Positions 12,447 to 22,194 of a stretch of 64,000 bases of DNA are shown here, piece by piece. Positions within the stretch are counted from its first letter, which is position 1, and the number at the start of each line of letters is the position of its first letter. The stretch covers positions 42,430,598 to 42,494,597 of the forward strand of contig OX424572.1 of assembly GCA_949152435.1 (NCBI GenBank), read 5' to 3'. The notes below the pieces were generated by a model that had not been told where the DNA came from, made no database searches, and worked only from the letters and a program-made list of their open reading frames with translations. This stretch comes from Gastracanthus pulcherrimus. Its lineage: Eukaryota; Arthropoda; Insecta; Hymenoptera; Pteromalidae. The position numbers and the translations under genes were made by a program.

Positions 12447-12998
12447 GTAGTTTTTACCACACTCTAGGCGTTGCTTTTGGATTTATTGGATTTATTGGTA
12501 TATGGAGCGTCGATAAATACATAGAAAACATGTATCTGCACTCATCTGTCAAAAATAATTTGATATTATGATAAAAAAGGGTAGTTTTTACCGCAACGTA
12601 GGGATTGTTTTTGGGTTTATTGTATTTTTGACACTGGATTTGGATTCAGCGTCAAAATATACATCAAAACATGTATCTGCACTCACTTGTCGAAAATAAT
12701 TTGATATGATAAAAAAGGTAGTTTATACCACTCTGTAGAGGTTGTTTTTGGGTTTATTGGATTTTTGACACTGGATTTGGATTCAGTGTCAAAATATATA
12801 TCGAAAACATGTATCTGCACTTATCTGTCAAAAATCATTTGATATTAAGATAAAAATGTGTAGTATTTACCACCTTGTAGGGGTTGGATTTGGGTTCATT
12901 GTATTTTTGATATTAGATTCGGTTTCAGCGTCGAAAAATACATCGGAAACGTATATTTGCACTTCTCAGCCAAACTTAGTTGAATTGCGTGAATGAAA
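12447..12998 (+). repeat. Four subterminal direct repeats of the piggyBac element
   Basis: Units begin GTAG-TTTACC at about 12447, 12581, 12718 and 12860 (periods near 134, 137, 142). Each contains GTTTTTGGGTTTATTG-like, GACACTGGATTTGGATTC and ACATGTATCTGCACT strings. Subterminal repeats of this kind are plausible transposase-binding arrays, which is inference. Confidence 0.75.
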
Positions 12999-13005
12999 GG
13001 GTTAA

Positions 13006-14290
13006 ACAAAAGATTACGTTTCCATGTATTACAACAAAAGACTAAAATAACCTTGTCCAATCTTTTAGGTTAGAAAAGTTAGATAATTTTATGCTCTTTC
13101 AAATGCATTTTCGCTAGATTGATGATCTTATTTCTAATGTACCAAAATCCCAAAAAATTAAAACGCAAAAATTGAAAAGCGTTATAAAAACAAAAATCGC
13201 TGCTAACTGCCTTAGCACAATGCCTTCTCAAAGAGATTTAATGCAGAATCATTTATTGAGTATTTACATCGACACAAGTGACTTTATGAGCAATCGACAA
13301 CGCTATAGACAATATTATACACTGCGATGTTAAATTAGATTAAAATGGTGCATTGTTGGCTCAAAAACGTTATTAGTTGTATGCGGAGTATTTCTAATCA
13401 AACTAAAAAATTTTAATGAAGAATATAAATGAGTTCAAACGTGATGGTGACCACAAAAAGTGATCACATTAAATTATATATTCAAAATTTAAAATCGTAT
13501 TTTGTTTACAAAAATAATTTAAAGTATTTGTTAGATATATAAAATGTAAGGAAATTGCGCCTTGTTTATGAAATAGGGCACATTTTTTACCTACCTCGCG
13601 TATAAATTTACAATAAATTTATTTCAATTTTGAATAATTTTCAAAGTTTCAAATTGCATTTTTTTTACAAAAACAACTTTAAAGTAACTGTGACCGTGCC
13701 TTTCGCGGATATATGCATATCTTTGACATATCAAACGTATAAAATGAAAATATACAATAATATTTTTTGCTAATTTTAGAGGTAATTAGAGGTACACCTA
13801 GTTAGATGTGTGACGTCCAACAGACTACAAATAAGACTAAAGCTACAAGCTTTTAAATGCGCCTTTTATTTTGGCCTATGCTTTCGAACAATAGCCAGGG
13901 TCTCTAAGGCAAATCGTATGTAATTAGTTTCTAATGTCTTGAACCCTCGTAATGAGCATTCTCGGCTTTACTTCAATTCTTAGAAATGATGTCTCTTTCT
14001 GTTATTGATTAGTTTATTACCTTGGGATATGTATATTGGTATACCTGCGAGGTTCGAAAATAAGTTTTATTAGTGGGATATACTGTACGTGATTAAATAT
14101 TAATCTCGAGGCGTATATCCATAAACATTGCCTTAGTATGCTTTACGCTTTCATAAATGATGGTGAGGTGCATTACTAAAGTATGTTGTTCTATATTTCT
14201 GGCGTACGTAAGCTATAATAGCTCGCGAGGTTCAGAATATATAGAAATCACAGGCGCATTACCATGTGAGGTATTGCGTTCAATTTTATG
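13006..14290. other. Hexamerin intron 3: dispersed repeat remainder, then unremarkable sequence
   Basis: 13006-13210 is the right half of the dispersed repeat split by piggyBac. Around 13199-13270 the string CACAATGCCTTCTCAAAGAG recurs in diverged form near 47520-47560. The part up to 13353 is also present at 18487-18834. The rest has no recognised feature. Confidence 0.5.
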
Positions 14291-14292
14291 TG

Positions 14293-14298
<6 letters not shown>

Positions 14299-14363
<65 letters not shown>
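14299..14363. repeat. (TA)n microsatellite
   Basis: Uninterrupted TA dinucleotides of about 65 bp. Confidence 0.95.
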
Positions 14364-14366
<3 letters not shown>

Positions 14367-14697
14367 GTACTTTTATTAAATTTGAATCTTTTTAGTAATA
14401 AATCTATTTCTTAAAAGCAATTTATACAAGAAATAGAAATCTTAATATAATCGGTACAAAAATTGTAAATAAAATATAATTACTTTTCGGATATTTAATT
14501 TGTAGTTCTATTTGAATAATTTGTTTTATTCTTGGGTGTTTTTAACTCGTAATATTTGGTTTTATTCTTGGGTGTTTTAACCCGAATTGTTTTTAATATA
14601 ATGGAATTGTTTTGTGGGTTTTCGACTTAAAACTGTCTACCCGAATATTTGAATTTAGTGTAATTGTCTACAAAGATCTATATCTTTTTAATAATCC

Positions 14698-15231
14698 GTC
14701 TTGCACAAACCTCGCTATTCCTGAACAGATACTGCTCTAGAGGCGCGTCAGTGAGTGAGACGTTTATACTATACTGTCTTGCAGAAACCTCGCTATTCCT
14801 GAACAGATACTGCTCTAGAGGCGCGTCAGTGAGTGAGATGTTTATACTATACTGTCTTGCACAAACCTCGCTATTCCTGAACAGATACTGCTCTAGAGGC
14901 GCGTCAGTGAGTGAGATGTTTATACTATACTGTCTTGTACAAACCTCGCTATTCCTGAACAGGTACTGCTCTAGAGGCGCGTCAGTGAGTGAGATGTTTA
15001 TACTATACTGTCTTGCACTAACCTCGCTATTCCTGAAAAGATACTGCTCTAGAGGCGCGTCAGTGAGTGAGACGTTCGAGTTTTTAGAGTTCAGACAAGC
15101 TTTGCTGTACAGGAACAGATACTGCTCCTGAGGCGTTTCGGCGAGTGAGATACTCTGAGTCAAACACAAGATTGCGTTACAGGAACAGATACTGCTCCTG
15201 AGGTGCTTATCGAGCGAATGTTGGTGAGACA
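14698..15231. repeat. 78-bp minisatellite, five near-perfect units plus diverged units
   Basis: Units start with GTCTTGCA at 14698, 14776, 14854, 14932 and 15010, an exact 78-bp spacing. Units differ by a few substitutions only. From about 15088 at least two diverged units follow, carrying ACAGATACTGCTCCTGAGG near 15114 and 15183, about 69 bp apart. Because 78 is a multiple of three and the unit lacks stops in one frame of each strand, it gives a 155-codon frame on plus (14664-15131) and a 184-codon frame on minus (14678-15232). I see no start or splice context for a gene, so the open frames are probably by-products of the repeat. Confidence 0.9.
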
Positions 15232-15235
15232 TGTA

Positions 15236-15736
15236 GCTTGCCCGGGGTCGGGTGAGCTAATGCTAGTGAGACCTAGTGGACCAGCTCCTTTTAAACAGTT
15301 TTCTGCCGTATGTCGCCTACGCAGAAGGGTCGAGCGAACGGGGTGAGGGTGAGAAAGGACGAATAGTAATGAACGTTTGCTCTCTTTTCTCCTCCTACGC
15401 GCTTTTCCTCTTATTAGGTTAATGCTTAAGACAGAGAAAAAAGAAGAGAGAGTGAGGGTAAAAAGGTCCTCATATGGGCGTCGCTAAAGAAGCGCGCGCA
15501 GCTATGTTTTGGGCTCGCGCCTTTTTTGGTGGGATGAGCTTTTTTTAGAGAGATAGGGAGATATTCTCTCTCGCTTGCTTTCTTGCTCCTTCTATAACTT
15601 TCGCATTTTACATTTGATTTTCTTAATATTAACCTAAAATATTAATGTTTATTATATTTTTATATGCTAAATGATCTTAAAATATAAAAGTTATTTCATA
15701 AAAAATCATTAATGATAATATTGTGAAAATATTTAC

Positions 15737-15789
<53 letters not shown>

Positions 15790-16226
15790 ATTATTTTTGT
15801 TAAAACTCATATTACAATTATAGTAATTAATTAATGTGTACATATGGTTAAAATAGTATAAGATTAAGTGGCAATAATAATGAGAAAAAGTAATGAAAGT
15901 AAAGTTAATATTAATTTACGTTTACTTAAATTCAAAGTGTGTATAATAAAAGGTTGCAGTAAAAATTACTATAATGTAAACTGTAATTAGTGAATAAACA
16001 GTCATATTTAAGTGCTTAAAATTATCATCTTATATGTAAATATTATTATTACAACAGAATATTTAAAACTACATTTTAGAATTAAGCTATCGACTTGATT
16101 CTTTCGCACAACATTTTTATTTGAATTAAAAAACTATATTACGATGTTAAAAAATGTAAAAAGTTATTATCTTATACGCTACGCTATTTGTTTTCAAAAT
16201 AATATTTCAGCTTGTGATTAAATCAC
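15236..16226. other. Intron stretch with a (TA)n run
   Basis: 15300-15600 is richer in GC, purine-biased and contains several GAGAG and CTCTC runs. A (TA)n microsatellite occupies about 15741-15785. No gene recognised. Confidence 0.5.
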
Positions 16227-16312
16227 GGTACAGTGGTAAAATCCACTGTACCAAATAAATAGTCATCTTACGATGATCGTGCTTACCCGTGGATCCCTTC
16301 AGGATCCGCGGG
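16227..16312. repeat. Two adjacent perfect or near-perfect DNA hairpins
   Basis: 16227-16252 is a perfect 10-bp stem (GGTACAGTGG / CCACTGTACC) with a 6-nt loop. 16286-16312 is an 11-bp stem with one mismatch (CCCGTGGATCC / GGATCCGCGGG) and a 5-nt loop. They lie just beyond the truncated end of the minus-strand family-B R2-like element and could be part of its structured 3' region. That link is inference. Confidence 0.6.
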
Positions 16313-16348
16313 CAAAGCGCGTTAAAGACTTACTGACAGGGCAGATGA

Positions 16349-17297
16349 CCGCCAATTTCTCACATCATCTCGATCCTTACCGACTTTGGGTATGAGGGTG
16401 GACCTATTCTTTCGCCACTCAGACTGATATAGGCGTGATAGATATAGTAAATTGAAGAACTTAGCCAGAAAGTGGTGTATGCCACCCCTGTCCAAGTTCT
16501 TCTTTACTAATCCGTTTGGGCCCGCCGCGCTGTTGTTATTTATACGTTTTATTTTTGGCAGTACTTCAGAAGCAGATATTGGCGTGAAGATTTCCTCCGG
16601 TTGCTTGGCTCGAGTGTTTCCGCGGTCCAGAACGACTTCTCTGGGGCCTGTTGTTTCCCAGAGTTTCCTGTAAAGTTGTTCAACCGCCTCCTTCTTAGGC
16701 GGCTGATGGCGTTTGACTAGCGAGAAATCATTCCTTTCTGCGACTTACCTTTCCCACTTAATCAATTCCATTAATGAACTGTATAAGCGGTCGATACATT
16801 CTTGGGTAATATCCCCTTGCGTCGCCGCCTCGCCTACTTTGCTTGTATGTACTCTGATGCCCTCAGGGACGGTACTACGCCAAAGCGGCACCTCAACAAA
16901 GGAAACCCTAGTCGGTACAGTTTCCCCAACGTCAGACGCATCCACAAATTCTCCTGATGAGGCAGAATTATTAAGTGGATCGGAGGAAGGCTCAAGCAAG
17001 TCCCGGCCTTCTACCTCCTGCTGCTCCTCCTCGTGGGGCAGGGGAGACCATCATGGACCGGTTCCCTCTCTCTGCAGCGTCTTCCTCTCTAAGCTGGCCT
17101 TCACCTTGAGCAGGGACTCTTGGTGGTATGACTCCTTTTTGCGCAAAGAGCCTTCGCTTATCGATTATTTGCCTATTAGTTTTTGTAGGGATACGCTCGA
17201 TGAGAACATTAATGTTCGGCCGTCCCTCATAGCAGTGGCACAGATCGATGAGTGTTTCTAACTCGTCTTCTGTCCACTTACTACTAGGACCCTTTTT
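16349..17297 (-). pseudogene. Family-B R2-like Myb segment to RT start, frameshifted and truncated
   Basis: Minus-strand continuation of the N-terminal region. The Myb-like helices occur first (SKWTEDELETLIDLCHC, KTNRQIIDKRRLF), then a proline- and serine-rich linker with a stop at about 17014. A second frame carries IRVHTSKVGEAATQGD and ends LIKWER at 16745. A third carries the pre-RT helices and RT block 0-1 (AAGPNGLVKKNL, LYQSEWRKNRSTLIPKVG). The element is cut off there, so no catalytic core remains. Confidence 0.75.
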
Positions 17298-17370
17298 ACC
17301 GGGTTCCTTGTTGGATTCTGCTAGCCTCTTCTCGTTTCGTAGAGCGGGGTGCTCGTGTATCTCATGTTGG
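17298..17370. repeat. 73-bp direct duplication, left copy
   Basis: From ACCGGGTTCC to CATGTTGG. Appears identical to 18835-18907, and both belong to the family-B zinc-finger coding region. It flanks the inserted block like a very long target-site duplication. Confidence 0.92.
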
Positions 17371-18834
17371 TAAATTCATTTATTATTTACAAAAAGAATA
17401 ACCCTAGTGCGAAAATAGTTTTGAAATATTTTCGATTGCAAGTTGTTCGCGAGTTTATTCGCTATTCATCACCTAAGAAAAGAGGTTCAAAACCACAGCA
17501 ACAAGTTCTTAGTAAAAAGAAACTAAATGTTTCTAGTGAAATAAGATTTTCTCAAGAGAAACATATTCCAATCAAGATAAATAATCAAAGAAACTGCGTT
17601 TGCTGCAGCACTAAACACAAACGAACCAGAACTCTATTTATGTGTACCACTTGTAATGTACCATTATGCTTAAAAGAATCAAAAAATTGCTATGAGATAT
17701 ATCATACATCAGGATCAGTAGAGTAAATATTGAAATCTATTGGGTACTCAAATAGCGTAAAAAACATGAATAAATTAAAAATTCTTATCAAGACAATAAA
17801 AAAAAGTAAAAAAAAAGAAAAGAACAAAAAAAGAAAGAAAAAAAAACATAACTCTGCCACAAACGGTCCCCAAGCCCGTGTTCAAAAGAGGAGGGTGTTT
17901 TAAAATCGTATACGCGATGCAAAGGATGTAGTTTTTACCACACTCTAGGCGTTGCTTTTGGATTTATTGGATTTATTGGTATATGGAGCGTCGATAAATA
18001 CATAGAAAACATGTATCTGCACTCATCTGTCAAAAATAATTTGATATTATGATAAAAAAGGGTAGTTTTTACCGCAACGTAGGGATTGTTTTTGGGTTTA
18101 TTGTATTTTTGACACTGGATTTGGATTCAGCGTCAAAATATACATCAAAACATGTATCTGCACTCACTTGTCGAAAATAATTTGATATGATAAAAAAGGT
18201 AGTTTATACCACTCTGTAGAGGTTGTTTTTGGGTTTATTGGATTTTTGACACTGGATTTGGATTCAGTGTCAAAATATATATCGAAAACATGTATCTGCA
18301 CTTATCTGTCAAAAATCATTTGATATTAAGATAAAAATGTGTAGTATTTACCACCTTGTAGGGGTTGGATTTGGGTTCATTGTATTTTTGATATTAGATT
18401 CGGTTTCAGCGTCGAAAAATACATCGGAAACGTATATTTGCACTTCTCAGCCAAACTTAGTTGAATTGCGTGAATGAAAGGGTTAAACAAAAGATTACGT
18501 TTCCATGTATTACAACAAAAGACTAAAATAACCTTGTCCAATCTTTTAGGTTAGAAAAGTTAGATAATTTTATGCTCTTTCAAATGCATTTTCGCTAGAT
18601 TGATGATCTTATTTCTAATGTACCAAAATCCCAAAAAATTAAAACGCAAAAATTGAAAAGCGTTATAAAAACAAAAATCGCTGCTAACTGCCTTAGCACA
18701 ATGCCTTCTCAAAGAGATTTAATGCAGAATCATTTATTGAGTATTTACATCGACACAAGTGACTTTATGAGCAATCGACAACGCTATAGACAATATTATA
18801 CACTGCGATGTTAAATTAGATTAAAATGGTGCAT
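17371..18834 (+). mobile_element. 1464-bp copy of the piggyBac 3' half plus host flank, inserted into family B
   Basis: Collinear with 11890-13353 at a constant offset of 5481 bases and apparently without indels. It covers the piggyBac C-terminal coding end (open at 17349-17726), the four subterminal repeats, the right inverted repeat, the TTAA at 18483-18486 and 348 bp of the host repeat beyond it. Because flank is included and the left end is missing, piggyBac transposition cannot explain it. The left junction shares TGG with the donor. It disrupts the family-B coding region. Confidence 0.93.
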
Positions 18835-18907
18835 ACCGGGTTCCTTGTTGGATTCTGCTAGCCTCTTCTCGTTTCGTAGAGCGGGGTGCTCGTGTATCTC
18901 ATGTTGG
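18835..18907. repeat. 73-bp direct duplication, right copy
   Basis: Partner of 17298-17370. The original uninterrupted family-B sequence is recovered by removing one copy plus the insert. Confidence 0.92.
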
Positions 18908-19374
18908 GAAAGCTCAACTTGTCGAAAAAAGCCTTTCCCACATAAGGCACACTTGAACGGGAGGTCCGGCTCCTCCTGCACACCCTTGTAAAAGGGGCCA
19001 AAATGGCAATCCCAAGCTTTTATTGATTTAAAAATCTTTTGGCAGGGTCCACACCTCCACTCTACCTTAGTGCTTAGGTGCATCCGGTCTAAATGCTTAC
19101 CTAACTCACTATGTTTCATAAGGGAGATAGACCGATTTTCAATCTCACAGATCAGGCATCTAGTGAGACCGTCCAACGGTAACTCCATTATCAGACTTTT
19201 CGGGGCTACACCTTGTAAACCCCTCTCCTCGACATTACCATCATTATGTCGGTTACGGTTTCTGGATCTCGACGCAGGAACAGGGCCCGTTTCCACACCC
19301 GCCTGCGTCGGCACTGGGGTCTCCGATTCCCCTTGCTGCGTACTTCTATCCCTCAAGTTATACATTTTTCCCAC
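18835..19374 (-). pseudogene. Family-B R2-like N-terminal zinc-finger region
   Basis: About 180 codons from ATG 19374. Three Cys/His fingers are visible: C-x2-C with H-x5-H around residues 70-100, a second C-x2-C (WRCGPCQ) near 110 and a classical C2H2 (CALCGKGF...H-x4-H) near 140. In R2 proteins this region binds target DNA upstream and downstream of the cut site. The frame ends in the inserted piggyBac-locus DNA. Without the insert it would read on through KEPGKKGPSSKW into the Myb segment. Confidence 0.8.
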
Positions 19375-19447
19375 AATGGTGATGGGAACCGTTATTAAGG
19401 ACTTTGCGCGGGCATGGTTGCCTATACACCCTACGCAGTGCTACTAA

Positions 19448-19600
19448 TAGGTGGATGTTAGCCACTTACTATTCATCACAGGATTATCACTGTGTTCAGT
19501 AATTGTGGACAACCACTGATTGGCTCTGCTGTTCAGCCGTACTTTGATCAGTATCTCGCAAGTCCGTGGACTAGCTGTGAAAGCCGTGAAGCTTAAAGTC
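19448..19600. other. Spacer between family-B and family-A pieces
   Basis: Probably 5' UTR of family B or other retrotransposon-derived sequence. Nothing coding recognised. Confidence 0.3.
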
Positions 19601-21152
19601 ATACTTTAGGCTGTGCCGATGATCTGGCTATACCCTTCACTAGGGTAGTATGACATAGCAAATATTCGTTCGTCTCTGCTTGAGACGCAGCCCGGACGTT
19701 AGACACTCGGCATATGGAGCAGGCAGCGTTCGAGTCCTTGTATTCAGCCGTTTTCTGCACGATGGTGTAACTCCTAACTTGTATCCTGCTCCGCATGATT
19801 CTCCATCACCTTCTCACTATTTCTCGTCCTCTTCCTCTTTCTCTTCCTCTTTCACTCGCTCTTCTTCTTCCTCTCCCCGATGTTACTATTCTTCTGACTC
19901 CACTATCTTCTATTCTTCTCTCTTCAACTCTTCGATCTTCCTGTCTTCTGCAATGATGTCTACTCTCTTGAGCACCTGATCCTGGGTTTCTTCTCTCTTC
20001 TGTTATTATCCTGTTTGCTCTTGATGTTCTACGCATGAAGTCATGGACGATGGACATCCCTCCTACTAGAACCCTTGTGGACAGGACCTTGATATCGTTC
20101 CACCAACACAGCCTTTGAGCCCTTCCTCGCAATGAGGTCTGGTTTCCTTAACCCCTCAGGGGTATCGAAGTGAGGTTCATGATCGACTTCAAACCCCTGA
20201 TTTTGAAGCGACCTCTCAATGTAATTTGAAATGGCATCATGCCGTTTGATCCTGACTTCGTGGGTTCTAGGGCAATGCTGAAGGACATGATTTAATGTCT
20301 CAGGATCGTTGCAGCCTGCTCTGCACCTTCGGTCATTAAAACGTCCGCGAGAGGTGCGCGATCTGACAGGGAGAGCGTTAATCCTCAACTTGGAGAGATG
20401 TATAAAATCTCTCCCGCTCATAAAGTTATTTCCCTCTATGATCCACCTATGCTGCTGGACTACCTTTGCAGACTCCTTTAAGGCCATACCGTCTACTGCT
20501 TTATAAAGCAGTTTGGCCATCCTCTCATCCATCATGGCTTTTGACGACAACACCGTGTTGTCGTCTGTCAACCTTAACCTGATTGACATAACTTCCTTAG
20601 CCATATGGTAATGAGAGAGAAGGTCCTCTCTGAAGTACGGCATACCTTTGAGCCTTCCTAATCTTAGCAAAGGTGCCATCCATCGCATAGATGGAATCAC
20701 CAGACCGCCATCCAACACTCTCGCATGGAAATGAGCCGAAGGCGTGTTGTTCGGTAAATCAAGCCATTTCTTTACAGCACTTCTTACTGTTCGATCAATC
20801 TTCCTAAGAAGACTGATCTGTGCTGCTCCCAAAGCCAAGAGGTGGTATAAGCTCGGAAGCCCAACCACCCGTAAGCCAAAAAGCCGTTGTTGTGGCCGTA
20901 ATGGAGCTCGAGACAGTTTTTCAATCACATCCACGAGCTTTGCAAGAGGCTGCCCGGTGAATCTTCCCTCTGGCGTGAATGGAATGCCAAGGTATTTCCA
21001 TTCTGAAGATCTTTTCACTGCGGGCAGCAACCTTCCAAGGCACTTGAAAGTCGTGTTTGGATCTATTACTGTCTTCTTCTCACGGGGCACGGTCTTGATT
21101 GCCACCGTGAGACATTTACCAACATTTACTTGCAGACCACACTTAAGTAAAT
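19601..21152 (-). mobile_element. R2-like retrotransposon family A, 3' part, minus strand
   Basis: Collinear in inverted orientation with 25010-26600 and very similar by eye. It starts in RT just after the catalytic block (LKCGLQVNVGKCLTVAIKT) and has the R2 thumb pattern LSRAPLRPQQRL. It then has the CCHC-type finger CRAGCNDPETLNHVLQHC, intact here, and KPDLIARKG, the start of the R2 restriction-like endonuclease. A deletion of about 200 bp after AVLV removes the rest of the endonuclease. The 5' edge at 21152 abuts unrelated DNA next to the LTR element. At the 3' side it joins sequence also found at 26727-26785. Confidence 0.85.
20041..21105 (-). pseudogene. Family-A R2-like RT thumb, zinc finger and truncated endonuclease
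   Basis: 354 codons open on minus. It carries a thumb with KYLGIPFTPEGRF, the linker WLDLPNNTPSAHFHARVLDGGLVIPS (matching the R2 pattern W-LP-D-P-AYYHA-V-DGGL-IPS), SGRDFIHLSKLRINALPVRSRTSRGR, the CCHC finger and the PD of the endonuclease. The second endonuclease acidic motif is lost through the roughly 200-bp deletion, and the frame then ends ERYQGPVHKGSSRRDVHRP out of register. Confidence 0.82.
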
Positions 21153-21307
21153 ATTCGAATTTTGAAGAGCCTAAAATCTAAAACAATTGCAACAAATTCT
21201 TGGCTCGATTGGCTTTTGATTTAGTAATAATAAATTAGCAAATCTTTGTTTTTCCGACCCGCTCAGCGCTGTAAGTTTACACGCCACCATGGAAAGTTCT
21301 TCAGACA
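21153..21307. other. Junction segment between family A (minus) and LTR element
   Basis: AT-rich sequence with no recognised feature. It marks where two mobile elements were brought together. Confidence 0.35.
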
Positions 21308-22180
21308 TTATTGTATTATTTTACTTATTATTTCATTAATTTCATTGTTTTCATTAATTTCATTGTTTTCATTAATTTCATTGTTATTATTAATCATCAA
21401 TATTTGTTCACCTTCCAAAATATCTCTTTCCATTTCACTTATTTCATTATAATCCATTGCATTATATATTTTATTTTCATAAATTATCTCAATTTCATCA
21501 TCTTTGTTCTCTTTATTTTCATTTTGCATCTTATTTGGCAAAAGGTTAAAATTCTCAATTTCCAAAATTGTTTCCGTTTCAATATTATTTTTAGTTTTAT
21601 TAACATTATTTTTTATTTGTAAATTAATTTCCTTTATTTTAATAATATAAATAAATGTTGTATCATTTGTTTGTGAAAGAACAATCTTGTCTGAAACGCC
21701 TTCCTCGAACAACGCTATTTGGCGCGGAATTTGACCTTTTTTAATTTGTATTGTTCTATCATAATAATTTATTATTGTACCGTGTTTGAGATTCCAATCA
21801 TTTCCTAAAATTATCTCACCAGATAAATATGGGATTACTAAAAATACACGAGAACTTTTGTATTCATGAATTTCAAACTCAAGTAAAATCTGCTTTTTCA
21901 CCGCTGTATATTTTTTACCAATCGCAGTTGATACAACTACATTTAAAACAGGCAGTTCTAATAACTTATTATTTACTTTTATTTTTTCATAAAAATCTTC
22001 AGAGACAGCTGTAATCTGACTGCCTGTATCAAGTAGTGACCAAGTTTTTATACCAAAAATTTTTAATAATAAATGAGGAAATTGGGCTATTTTACTTGGG
22101 TTTGTTCCATTTTGTCGGTCCGTTTGTTTATCAATATCTTTTTCTAACTCATTAACAAAGTCATATGCTTTTCGACACAC
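21308..22180 (-). pseudogene. Retroviral-type aspartic protease segment of LTR element
   Basis: 290 codons open. Near residues 50-60 is WSLLDTGSQITAVSEDFY, the catalytic D-T/S-G of pepsin-like retroelement proteases, followed by flap-like VSTAIGKKYTAVKK and the second hallmark GEIILGNDWNLKHG (usual ILG-D-L). The remaining 120 residues are rich in Asn, Ile and Glu with a terminal NNEINE repeat, and lead into the deletion edge. In Ty3/gypsy elements the RT would follow directly, but it is missing here. Confidence 0.78.
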
Positions 22181-22194
22181 CGAAGGACCGCAGC

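Larger units (their letters stand above)
9688..13005 (+). mobile_element. piggyBac-family element, internally deleted, with TTAA target duplication
   Basis: The element proper is 9692-13001. TTAA is duplicated at 9688-9691 and 13002-13005. The terminal inverted repeats are CCCTTTCAGTCAC (left) and, read inward from the right, CCCTTTCATTCAC. Inside is a broken transposase (10991-12245). piggyBac transposases cut and paste at TTAA with a DDD catalytic core, and most of that core is deleted here, so the copy is dead. Its right third carries four roughly 135-bp direct repeats. A related repeat unit is seen near 10110-10150 in the left end. The insertion is in a dispersed repeat whose unfilled relative lies at 2601-2604. 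Confidence 0.9.
16349..19447 (-). mobile_element. R2-like retrotransposon family B, 5' part, interrupted by a 1.46-kb insertion
   Basis: Read on minus, it starts at 19374 with MGKMYNLRDRS. Zinc-finger motifs follow (CLICEIENRS...HLDRMH, WRCGPCQKIF, FKCALCGKGFF...HEIHEH). After the inserted block (17371-18834) comes a Myb-like segment at about 17280-17150 (WTEDELETLIDLC, GRPNINVLIERIPTKTNRQ). Then, after frame breaks, come NDFSLVKRHQPPKKEAVEQL and the RT start SASEVLPKIKRINNNSAAGP to VGKDRDDVRNWR at 16349, where the copy ends. CCHH fingers plus Myb before RT is the N-terminal plan of R2-clade elements, which use target-primed reverse transcription, classically in 28S rDNA. Overlap with the plus-strand B copy (26885-27230) is nearly identical by eye, so both are young. 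Confidence 0.85.
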
